Positions 1-6,248 of a stretch of DNA of 7,570 nucleotides are shown piece by piece. The stretch is from contig DTYS01000316.1 in the NCBI GenBank assembly GCA_012961755.1, forward strand, positions 1 to 7,570, in the 5' to 3' direction. Position 1 is the first letter of the stretch; every line of letters starts with the position of its first letter. A program made the position numbers and the translations under genes. This DNA is from Candidatus Latescibacterota bacterium (GTDB taxonomy: Bacteria; Latescibacterota; 4484-107; B68-G9). Under the pieces are notes generated by a model, which was not told the DNA's origin, made no database searches, and saw only the letters and a list, made by a program, of their open reading frames with translations.

Positions 1-129
1 ATATCCGACCGAGCTACGAACAGCTTTGTAGTGACAGTGGTGGGCAAGGAGGACGGGGATGGAACCCCAGTGACCGTCCGGTTGACCGTATATCCGGATT
101 CCACCTCCGACCCCGTGGTGAGCGACTGA
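1..129 (+). CDS. C-terminal fragment of an unrecognised beta-rich protein (5' partial)
   Basis: The frame is open from base 1 and ends at TGA 127-129, giving the last 42 residues of a protein that begins upstream. The visible part alternates hydrophobic and polar residues (FVVTVVGK, then TPVTVRLTVYPD), as in the closing strands of a beta-sandwich or pilin-like fold, and ends in a polar Ser/Asp-rich tail. Its stop lies 6 nt before the pilC start, and the GAGGAG ribosome site of pilC overlaps the stop codon, so it belongs to the same operon. It could be another pilus subunit or an exported protein with an Ig-like end, but no family motif is visible and I assign no function. Confidence 0.7.
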   Translation: MSDRATNSFVVTVVGKEDGDGTPVTVRLTVYPDSTSDPVVSD

Positions 130-135
130 GGAGCT

Positions 136-1482
136 ATGCCGGAGTTCAGATATCAGGGGGTGAGCCCCTCGGGAAAGCTCGTGCGGGGGGTCCTGTTCGC
201 CAAGAACAGGAGGGAGGCCAAAAGACGCTTAAGGGAGATAGAGGCCGAGAAGGGCATCAAGGTAACCCAGCTCCAACCTAGGGTCACCTTCCTCTATAAG
301 GTCCGCAAGGGAACGGAGAAGAGGCCGATACGTGGCGAACAGAGGGCCTTCTCGAAGGACGAGGTCGAGGCTGCCCTACGCAGGATGGGCTATAACGTTA
401 TATGGGTCAGAAAGAAACTTCTGGACTGGACCCCCAAGCCCTCCTCCAAGGATGTGACTATGTTCATAAGGCTCTCCGCGGACCTTCTCAGGGAGAAGTT
501 CCCATACGATGAGGCGCTCCAGCTCCTCTCCAGCGACATACAGAGCAAGAGCCTCCGCATGATCCTAAAAGACATCCTTCAGGACCTCAGGGAGGGCAAG
601 GACGGGAGGGAGGTCTTCGGAAAGCACGAGGGCTCCCTGGGAAGGTTCACCGCTTATATGTTGGGGGTGGCATCGAAGAGTGGAAATATGGCGGAGATAT
701 ACGAGAGCACGGCGAAATTTTTGGAGAGGGATCAACAGTTCAAGAAGGACCTTATGAGTTCCTTAGTTATGCCCCTTGTAATTGTATTCCTGTTGTTCGT
801 GGCGATAGTTTACTACGTTGCCTATATATTCCCTGCTACTGCCAAGATGTTCACAAAGTTCAATATCCCACTGCCACCCCTTACGAGCGCCACCCTCAGG
901 CTCAGCGATTTCCTCCAGCACAACATCCTCTGGATGGTGGGAGCTATGGTACTCTTAGGGGTTGTGGCCTTCCAGGTCGTCCGTTCTCCCAAGGGAAGGC
1001 TATGGCTTGACAGGAACCTAATACGCATCCCTGTGGTGGGCCCTCTCTTCCACAAGACCAGCATAGAGATATTCTCAAGGGTCTTCCATACGCTTTACGG
1101 AGGGTCGGGGGAAAGCATGGAAGCCATAAGGGTAGCTGCCGAGGCCTGCCGAAACAGGTTCATAGAGTATAAGATAAAGACGGTAGCTCTTCCGATGATG
1201 ATAAGGGACGGGAAGGGAATAGTTGAGAGCCTGCAGGCCACGGGCGTCTTCCCCGAGAGCGCCATCTCAAGGTTCCGTTCGGGGGCCGAGACTGGGACCC
1301 TCAAACAGGCTGCCTTACAGTTGGCGGAGTACTACGAGAAGGAGACCACATATCGCATGAAGGGCGTGATAGACTTCGTCAACATTATGATATCTATGTT
1401 CATAATGGTAGTCATGATAGGCCTCACCCTCGTCTCCTCCGAGATCGCCACCATCAAGATTCCTACGATGACGGGGTTCTGA
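136..1482 (+). CDS. pilC: Type IV pilus / type II secretion inner-membrane platform protein (PilC/GspF/MshG family)
   Basis: This is the polytopic inner-membrane platform that links the cytoplasmic ATPase to the growing pilus or pseudopilus. The 448-residue protein has two GspF domains, at about residues 105-235 and 305-435. Membrane segments lie near 208-233, 262-282 and 410-434. The first repeat carries the FTAYMLGVASKSG element and the second the RSGAETGTL element, both followed by an Ala/Leu/Glu-rich helix, as is usual in the family. It is somewhat longer than typical PilC (about 400 residues) because the N-terminal F-x-Y...G...A...EA...L module occurs twice, at about residues 4-47 and 52-92. 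The ATG at 136 follows GAGGAG at 128-133 with a short 2-nt spacer. The next gene, the pilB ATPase, starts 2 nt after the stop, the usual partner arrangement. Family assignment is firm; whether the machine is a T4P, MSHA-type pilus or T2SS is not settled by this gene. Confidence 0.95.
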   Translation: MPEFRYQGVSPSGKLVRGVLFAKNRREAKRRLREIEAEKGIKVTQLQPRVTFLYKVRKGTEKRPIRGEQRAFSKDEVEAALRRMGYNVIWVRKKLLDWTPKPSSKDVTMFIRLSADLLREKFPYDEALQLLSSDIQSKSLRMILKDILQDLREGKDGREVFGKHEGSLGRFTAYMLGVASKSGNMAEIYESTAKFLERDQQFKKDLMSSLVMPLVIVFLLFVAIVYYVAYIFPATAKMFTKFNIPLPPLTSATLRLSDFLQHNILWMVGAMVLLGVVAFQVVRSPKGRLWLDRNLIRIPVVGPLFHKTSIEIFSRVFHTLYGGSGESMEAIRVAAEACRNRFIEYKIKTVALPMMIRDGKGIVESLQATGVFPESAISRFRSGAETGTLKQAALQLAEYYEKETTYRMKGVIDFVNIMISMFIMVVMIGLTLVSSEIATIKIPTMTGF

Positions 1483-1484
1483 AG

Positions 1485-3275
1485 ATGGCGAGGGCTATGC
1501 GCATAGGGGAGTTCTTCATACAAAAGGGAATAATAGACGAGGCTACCCTAAAGAAAGCCTTAGAGATCCAAAGAAGAGAGAGACAAAGGGTCCAAGGAGG
1601 AAGCTACCGCAAGCTGGGGGATATCCTCGTGGAGGAGCTCGGGGTGGACCGCCATCTGGTCTACCAGGCGATAGCTGAGTTCTACGGCTTTAGGGAGGCG
1701 AAGCTGGACCTGAACTCCCTTTCGGAGGAGCAAATCTCCTTCATCCGGGAATCCTTAGAGCAGCTTCCGGAACCACAAAAGGAGATGTTCCTTTCGAAGA
1801 AGATCCTGCCCTTTGAGCACGACGGTCATGAAAGGGAACTGCTTAAGATAGTTGCGGCCGATCCTACGGATCAGGCCGTAGCGGATATGGCCCTGCGCTT
1901 AGGCTACAGGCGCTATGAGGTCTTCTACGCCCCGTGGGACCTTCTGGAGAAGGTGATAGAGAAGGTGGTCCCACCCAAGAACGAGTTCTTAGAGCTCATA
2001 GAGGAAGTGAGTCAACAGATGGAGGTGGTGGAAGAGGAACCTGCGGAGATAGACGAGGAGGCCTTAGATGCCGAGATAAACCGGAGCCTCCTCGGAAACC
2101 TGGTGGAGGGATGCCTCGTCGAAGCCGTGCGCAGGGGAGCGAGCGACGTACACATAATCCCTAAGGAGGGCAACAGGACGGAGTTCTACTTCAGGGAGGA
2201 TGGGAAACTCCACCTCTGGTACGTTCAGGAAGGGGCGAGGCCGGAGGCCATAGCTGCCGTGGTCAAGGACAGGGCGGTCAACGTGGATAGGTTCGAAAGG
2301 GAGAGAGCCCAGGACGGCTTCATCCAGAGGAGGATAGACGGACACCTCATCCGTTTCAGGGTATCCATACTTCCCATAGTGGGCAAGGAGTTTGAGAGAA
2401 AACTGGAGAGCATAGTTATAAGGGTCTTAGATGACCGCAAGGTCATAAAGGATCTGAATAAACTTGGCCTCTTCGGGAAGGCGAAGGAAGATTTCATGGA
2501 CGCCATCCATAAACCTCAGGGTATGGTTATCCTCACGGGTCCCACGGGAAGTGGGAAGAGCACGACGATAGTCGCAGCCCTGTACCAGGTGATGAATCCC
2601 TCCGTGAACGTGCTCACGGTCGAGGACCCCGTTGAGTATATAATAGAGGGGGCGAGACAGATAAAGATAAACCCTGAGAAGCTGGGGTTCGAAGCGGCGG
2701 TCAGGGCCATCCTCCGCCACGATCCGGACATAGTCCTTGTGGGAGAGATGAGGGACCTTGAGACCGCACAGACAGCCATAAAGCTTGCCAACACTGGCCA
2801 CCTGACGTTCTCCACCCTCCACACCAACGATGCACCGAGCGTGGTATCGAGGCTATATAAGATGGGGGTGGAACCCTTCCTTATAGCGAACGCCATAAAC
2901 TTAGTGGTGGCTCAGAGGTTAGTGAGGACCCTCTGTCCTTACTGCAAGCGCCCTATAAAGAACCTTGATCCATCGATACCGAAGAAGCTGGGATTCACCG
3001 ACGAAGAGATAGAGAACACCGTATTCTACGAGGCCGTGGGATGCGACAAGTGTAAGGGAGGTTACAAGGGGAGGGTGGCCATATTTGAGGTGATGCCCTT
3101 CACCAAGGCGATACGGAGGATAATATTGGAGTCAGGTGAGACCATAGACGAGGAGGCGATAAGGCAACAGGCCGTAAGGGAGGGGATGCTGACTCTGAGG
3201 GCGTACGGTAGGGAAAGGATAAAGCAGGGGCTCACCACCTTGGAGGAGGTGGCCGCGGCCACTATGGAAACTTAG
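1485..3275 (+). CDS. pilB: Type IV pilus extension ATPase (PilB/GspE/MshE family) with MshEN-like N-terminal domain
   Basis: This is the hexameric cytoplasmic ATPase that powers pilin assembly. Of its 596 residues, 6-68 form an MshEN-like region with two motifs (R6-I-G8...L22...L26..Q29 and K43-L-G45...A62...G68); this domain binds c-di-GMP in MshE. A T2SSE_N-like region follows to about 165, then an acidic linker (about 178-198). The ATPase core has Walker A GPTGSGKST at 352-360, an Asp box with E380/D381, Walker B DPDIVLVGEMRD at 413-424, and a His box with H439 and H446. It also has the 2+2 zinc cysteines C484, C487, C520 and C523 typical of PilB/GspE rather than PilT. All catalytic motifs look intact. 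ATG 1497 (residue 5), preceded by GAGGG, is a plausible alternative start: it gives the family-typical MRIGEF beginning and a GAGGGCT-ATG context like that of pilC. Confidence 0.96.
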   Translation: MARAMRIGEFFIQKGIIDEATLKKALEIQRRERQRVQGGSYRKLGDILVEELGVDRHLVYQAIAEFYGFREAKLDLNSLSEEQISFIRESLEQLPEPQKEMFLSKKILPFEHDGHERELLKIVAADPTDQAVADMALRLGYRRYEVFYAPWDLLEKVIEKVVPPKNEFLELIEEVSQQMEVVEEEPAEIDEEALDAEINRSLLGNLVEGCLVEAVRRGASDVHIIPKEGNRTEFYFREDGKLHLWYVQEGARPEAIAAVVKDRAVNVDRFERERAQDGFIQRRIDGHLIRFRVSILPIVGKEFERKLESIVIRVLDDRKVIKDLNKLGLFGKAKEDFMDAIHKPQGMVILTGPTGSGKSTTIVAALYQVMNPSVNVLTVEDPVEYIIEGARQIKINPEKLGFEAAVRAILRHDPDIVLVGEMRDLETAQTAIKLANTGHLTFSTLHTNDAPSVVSRLYKMGVEPFLIANAINLVVAQRLVRTLCPYCKRPIKNLDPSIPKKLGFTDEEIENTVFYEAVGCDKCKGGYKGRVAIFEVMPFTKAIRRIILESGETIDEEAIRQQAVREGMLTLRAYGRERIKQGLTTLEEVAAATMET

Positions 3276-3281
3276 GGGAGG
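3275..3281 (+). promoter_or_regulatory. Shine-Dalgarno site supporting a GTG start
   Basis: GGGGAGG overlaps the last base of the pilB stop codon (TAG 3273-3275). It lies 5 nt before GTG 3287 and 11 nt before the in-frame ATG 3293. The spacing favours the GTG, adding Met-Gln to the small pseudopilin's leader. The upstream frame is open only back to TAG 3209-3211 and has no ATG, GTG or TTG, so no longer leader is possible. Confidence 0.7.
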
Positions 3282-3286
3282 AAACT

Positions 3287-3781
3287 GTGCAGATGGGACA
3301 GAGCATGCTCGTCCTCGGCGCGTTCGTGCTCCTGACCACCGTAGTGCTTTCCGTCCACCGGGCGCTCCTTCAGAACCAGGATGCGACGGATGAGGCGCAG
3401 CACGGTATCCCTGCTATAGCTCTGGCCCAGTCCATTATAGAAGAAGCCTCGGCCAGGGCCTTCGACGAAGAGGTGACAGGCACGCCTCCCCCCAACCTTC
3501 CGGACGGCTTTACCCAGCCCTCCGAGCTCGGGCCTGAGGCGGGGGAGAGCTATCCAGATCTCGATGACGTGGACGACTACAACGGCCTGAACGTCCAGGA
3601 TACCACGAGCGTAGGAGTTATCTATACCATAACGGCTTCGGTGTACTACGTGGAGGCGTCGGCCCCCGATACCCCTGTGTCCTATCCGACGTTCTTCAAG
3701 CGCATAGATGTCACGGCCTCCAGCTCCTTCCTATCTCGGCCGGTAACCTTAAGCCACCTCTTTTCGTACTGGAGCAGGTAA
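3287..3781 (+). CDS. MshD/PilV-like minor pseudopilin
   Basis: This 164-residue protein has a single N-terminal membrane helix (about residues 6-23) followed by a polar helix with IALAQSIIEEA at 44-54. That matches the LAQ...E pattern near the start of PilV/GspI/MshD minor pilins. Residues 81-101 hold a striking acidic signature (LGPEAGE, then DDVDDYNGL) closely resembling the GPE-GE...FDDVDDYHGL region I recall from MSHA pilin protein MshD. A beta-rich C-terminal part follows (VIYTITASVYYV and FKRIDVTASS), usual for a pilin head domain. The canonical GFTLIE prepilin motif is absent: the leader can only be MQMG (or MG from ATG 3293), followed by QSMLVLGAF without a glutamate at +5. It sits 11 nt after pilB and 1 nt before the next gene. 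The role as a minor or initiating pilus subunit is inferred from position and these motifs. Confidence 0.75.
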   Translation: MQMGQSMLVLGAFVLLTTVVLSVHRALLQNQDATDEAQHGIPAIALAQSIIEEASARAFDEEVTGTPPPNLPDGFTQPSELGPEAGESYPDLDDVDDYNGLNVQDTTSVGVIYTITASVYYVEASAPDTPVSYPTFFKRIDVTASSSFLSRPVTLSHLFSYWSR

Positions 3782-3782
3782 G

Positions 3783-4262
3783 ATGAAGAGGAACTCTTTC
3801 AAGGCAGAAGATGTACTCCTTAGGGGATTTCCTCCCGAGGATAGGGAAGCTTTCATGGCCTTAGGTATCGTGAAGGCGTTCGGAGCTAACGAGTACGTTG
3901 TAAGGGAGGGCACCCCAGGGGATGCCCTCTACATCCTCAGGAAGGGCAGGGTCTCCATCTGGAAGGACGACGTGAAGCTGGGGGAGCTTTCGGAGGGGGA
4001 CGTGTTCGGGGAAGCGGTCGTGCTTTATCCCCATAATCGTATAGCTTGCGTGAGAACGGAAAGGCCGGCTGAGGTGTTGGAGTTCAGGAGGGAAGAGATG
4101 CTGAACTTCTTCAAATGGAGGGAGGAGAAGTTATTCAAATACTTCGTCCTAAACATAATAAGCTTGCTTTTGGATAAGCTGGATAGAGCGAACGAAAGGA
4201 TCATATACCTGGAGCATACCTTCAGGGAACAGATCGCCTGGCTCGTAGGGAACAAGGGCTGA
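3783..4262 (+). CDS. Stand-alone cyclic nucleotide-binding domain protein inside the pilus operon
   Basis: This 159-residue protein is almost entirely a CAP_ED/cNMP-binding beta-barrel (about residues 10-112). It carries the conserved VREGTPGDALYILRKGRVSI segment (40-59) and a phosphate-binding cassette, G72-D-V-F-G-E77 ... R86-I-A. The Glu and Arg that contact ribose and phosphate in CRP/PKA-type domains are present, so ligand binding is plausible. A long amphipathic helix follows (about 113-150), like the CRP dimerisation helix, and the protein ends with no helix-turn-helix. It is therefore unlikely to be a DNA-binding regulator and more likely a cytoplasmic adaptor or sensor for the pilus machine. 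The ATG lies 1 nt after the preceding stop and the gene's own stop is 4 nt before the next start, so it is translated as part of the minor-pilin block. The partner protein is unknown. Confidence 0.88.
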   Translation: MKRNSFKAEDVLLRGFPPEDREAFMALGIVKAFGANEYVVREGTPGDALYILRKGRVSIWKDDVKLGELSEGDVFGEAVVLYPHNRIACVRTERPAEVLEFRREEMLNFFKWREEKLFKYFVLNIISLLLDKLDRANERIIYLEHTFREQIAWLVGNKG

Positions 4263-4266
4263 GGAT

Positions 4267-4824
4267 ATGGCCACGCTGGACATCGTAGGCTCCTTCGTCC
4301 TGGGTGGGTTGTTGCTCATCACGGTACTGAACTTGGAGACGACTTTGGTCGAAACCTCCTATCGTAACGCCCTACAACTTATAACACAGGAAAGTTTAGC
4401 GGAGCTCGTGGACCTTATCCAGTACGACTTCCGCAAGATGGGCTACGGCGTGCCGGACCCGACGACCTCAATTAGGACTATGCGCTCCGACGAAATAGAA
4501 TTCTTGGCCGACGTAGACGAGGATGGGACCATAGATACGGTAAGATATGCTGTGAGCGACACGAGCTTGGCACGAATGACCCCTAACCCGAACGACCGTC
4601 TTCTCTACCGCCAGATAAACGGTCAGCCTCGAGAAGGGGACGCGTGGGGTGTGACTGAATTGGGGTTCAAATACTTCGATGCAAACGGTCGGGAGACATC
4701 CGTACCTTCCCTGGTGAGGGCAGTTCAGGTGTCGCTCACCTTAGAAAGCCCGTATGCTTTAGGAGACGAATTTATAGTCGTGTCCTGGAAGGGGCTCTTC
4801 CGCCCCAAGAACCTTCCCCACTGA
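4267..4824 (+). CDS. PilW/GspJ-like minor pseudopilin
   Basis: This 185-residue protein has one N-terminal hydrophobic segment (about residues 6-21), an extended polar helix to about 58, then FRKMGYGV (55-62), the R-x-x-GYG turn seen in PilW/GspJ-type minor pilins. After it come the strands typical of that group: EIEFLADVDEDGTIDTVRYAV (76-96), VTELGFKYFDANG (129-141) and VRAVQVSLTLES (150-161). It occupies the W/J position between the V/I-like gene and the X/K-like gene. GAGG at 4261-4264 overlaps the preceding stop and sits 2 nt before the ATG. An in-frame TAG at 4246-4248 with no start codon in between fixes the start. The protein therefore has no room for a normal prepilin leader and lacks GFTLIE; it begins MATLDIVG. 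How it enters the membrane and is processed is unclear. Confidence 0.75.
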   Translation: MATLDIVGSFVLGGLLLITVLNLETTLVETSYRNALQLITQESLAELVDLIQYDFRKMGYGVPDPTTSIRTMRSDEIEFLADVDEDGTIDTVRYAVSDTSLARMTPNPNDRLLYRQINGQPREGDAWGVTELGFKYFDANGRETSVPSLVRAVQVSLTLESPYALGDEFIVVSWKGLFRPKNLPH

Positions 4825-4835
4825 AGGGATCCTTT

Positions 4836-6068
4836 ATGGGAAAGGCCTCCCTTCTGATGGTACTGAGCTTCCTGGTAATCTTCGGAAGCATAAGGTATAG
4901 GCTCGGCAGATGGGAGACGCGCTCGGCCGAGCTGCTCTCTGAGGAGTACAGGCGGACGATGGCCAGGAACATAGCCAACAGCGCTGTCTACATAGCTCTG
5001 AGGAACCTCAGAGAAGACTTCTCCTGGATGCCGAATCCAAATCCTTCCGAACCTTCGCCGCTTATGGAAGGAACCTACACCCTCCAGGTGGATTCCATCG
5101 ACCTCACCCAACGGAGGGTCACAGCGGTCGGAAGCTTCTGGGACATCTCCAGGACCGTGGTTGTGGACGTCCGGAAGGAGAGCTTCTCTAGGTACGCGTA
5201 CTTCACACAGTACGAGCGCATGCGGAACGGGAGGATCATCTGGTTCGTTACCGGGGACACCATAAGAGGTCCGTTGCACACCAACGATCGGCTGCACATA
5301 GCTGGAGATCCGGTCTTTATGGGACCGGTGAGCAGCCCTTACAGTCCATACATCAGGTACGGGAACCCACAGTTCTTAGGGGGAACGTACTTCGGAGCAC
5401 AGAGCATCTCCCTGCCCACCGACCTTGCCCCGCTTCAATATTACGCGGCCCACGGAGGCTGGGTGGTGGACACCGACTCCGCGGGAGCCGACTTCTGGCT
5501 CGACTTCAAGGCGGACGGAACCGTAAGGTATGCCTTCTCAGCCGGATCTCCCTCCTCCTGGAACACCTTCACCCCCCCTCCCTCCTTCAACGGTATAATA
5601 AGCATAATAGGTTCCCACGACCTGCACGTTTCGGGGACGGTGAACGGGAGGTTCACGGTGTCAGCCGAGCACGACATATACATAGAGGACGACGTAGTGT
5701 ACGCTGTTGACCCGAGGGAGGACCCAACATCCGACGATATGCTCGGACTGGTGGCGGGGGAGAGAGTTTTAGTTGCGGACAACCCCGCGAACAACGACGA
5801 CTGTGAGATACATGCCTCTATAATGGCCCTGGACGAGTCCTTCATGGCTGAAAATTATCGCACCCGTCCCCCGAGCGGAACTTTGACGGTGTTGGGGGGG
5901 ATAGTCCAGGTGAGGAGGGGACCTGTTGGGACGTTCTACTGGGGAGGGGGGATAAGGTCCGGGTTCAGGAAGAACTATATATACGATGGCAGACTTCTGA
6001 TCCAGTCGCCGCCGTATTTCCCTGTCTACGACGAAAACCAGGTAGTATCCTGGTTGGAGAGGAGGTAG
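4836..6068 (+). CDS. PilX/GspK-position pilus-associated protein with DUF4900-like exported domain
   Basis: This 410-residue protein begins MGKASLLMVLSFLVIF, a short membrane anchor with a possible G2|K3 prepilin-type cleavage site. A helix containing ARNIANSAVYIALRNL (43-58) follows, as in PilX/GspK-type minor pilins. A beta-rich region comes next with GDTIRGPLHTNDRLHIAGDP (140-159), then a Gly/Val-rich repeat-like section with GTVNGRFTVSAEHDIYIEDD (267-286), DDMLGLVAG (300-308) and GGIVQVRRGPVG (354-365). These match what I remember of the DUF4900 family, exported proteins of unknown function with a beta-helix or bactofilin-like look. As the largest minor subunit in the X/K position it is a good candidate for the pilus tip. 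The ATG follows GAAGGGA (4823-4829) at 6 nt, and no upstream in-frame ATG, GTG or TTG exists nearby. Only two cysteine-poor soluble-domain stretches are seen, with no obvious enzyme motif. Confidence 0.78.
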   Translation: MGKASLLMVLSFLVIFGSIRYRLGRWETRSAELLSEEYRRTMARNIANSAVYIALRNLREDFSWMPNPNPSEPSPLMEGTYTLQVDSIDLTQRRVTAVGSFWDISRTVVVDVRKESFSRYAYFTQYERMRNGRIIWFVTGDTIRGPLHTNDRLHIAGDPVFMGPVSSPYSPYIRYGNPQFLGGTYFGAQSISLPTDLAPLQYYAAHGGWVVDTDSAGADFWLDFKADGTVRYAFSAGSPSSWNTFTPPPSFNGIISIIGSHDLHVSGTVNGRFTVSAEHDIYIEDDVVYAVDPREDPTSDDMLGLVAGERVLVADNPANNDDCEIHASIMALDESFMAENYRTRPPSGTLTVLGGIVQVRRGPVGTFYWGGGIRSGFRKNYIYDGRLLIQSPPYFPVYDENQVVSWLERR

Positions 6069-6140
6069 GCACGTAGGCCACTGTAGCTTCGATAGATCCA
6101 CCCCGACTTCCCCACATCTAACCTCATCTTAAGGTATGTG

Positions 6141-6165
6141 TCCTCCTCAAAGAAGGTCCGGAGGA
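6141..6165 (+). promoter_or_regulatory. Imperfect local hairpin, possible leader RNA structure
   Basis: TCCTCC at 6141-6146 is the exact reverse complement of GGAGGA at 6160-6165, with a 13-nt loop. No T-tract follows (the next bases are TCCCCTTTG), so it is not a standard terminator. The same pyrimidine arm, read as CCTCCTCAA 6142-6150, is also a perfect 9-nt complement of TTGAGGAGG 6247-6255, the Shine-Dalgarno region of the next gene. The two pairings exclude each other. A regulatory role is inference. Confidence 0.35.
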
Positions 6166-6207
6166 TCCCCTTTGTTAAGTTCAGTTTGTGCATCGACTCG
6201 GAGGATC
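6159..6207 (+). repeat. 9-bp direct repeat CGGAGGATC, 40-bp spacing
   Basis: CGGAGGATC occurs at 6159-6167 and again at 6199-6207, start-to-start 40 bp, close to four helical turns. Both copies lie in the spacer upstream of the sugar-operon start. They could be operator half-sites on one face of the helix, or Shine-Dalgarno-like decoys that pair with the upstream TCCTCC. Two short copies can also arise by chance in purine-rich DNA. Confidence 0.35.
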
Positions 6208-6248
6208 TGTCGAGAGGATTTACTCGGGAAAAGGAGCTTACCTGAATT

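Noticed and set aside
2427..2822. Long antisense open frame opposite the ATPase core
   Set aside because: It lies opposite a strongly conserved Walker A to His-box region, lacks any domain pattern, and is explained by codon bias on the coding strand.
1485..3275. PilT retraction ATPase
   Set aside because: The N-terminal MshEN and T2SSE_N regions and the C484/C487/C520/C523 zinc motif are PilB/GspE features; PilT is shorter and lacks them.
3783..4262. Reading the cyclic-nucleotide-binding protein as a CRP/FNR transcription factor
   Set aside because: The protein ends after the dimer-helix-like segment at residue 159; there is no helix-turn-helix domain and the next gene starts 4 nt later, leaving no room for one.
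5572..5900. C7 tract (5572-5578) and G7 tract (5894-5900) in the DUF4900-like gene as phase-variation switches
   Set aside because: The tracts are short for slipped-strand switching, and a similar C7 run occurs in the metabolic epimerase gene (about 6389-6395), so they look like GC-biased codon use.
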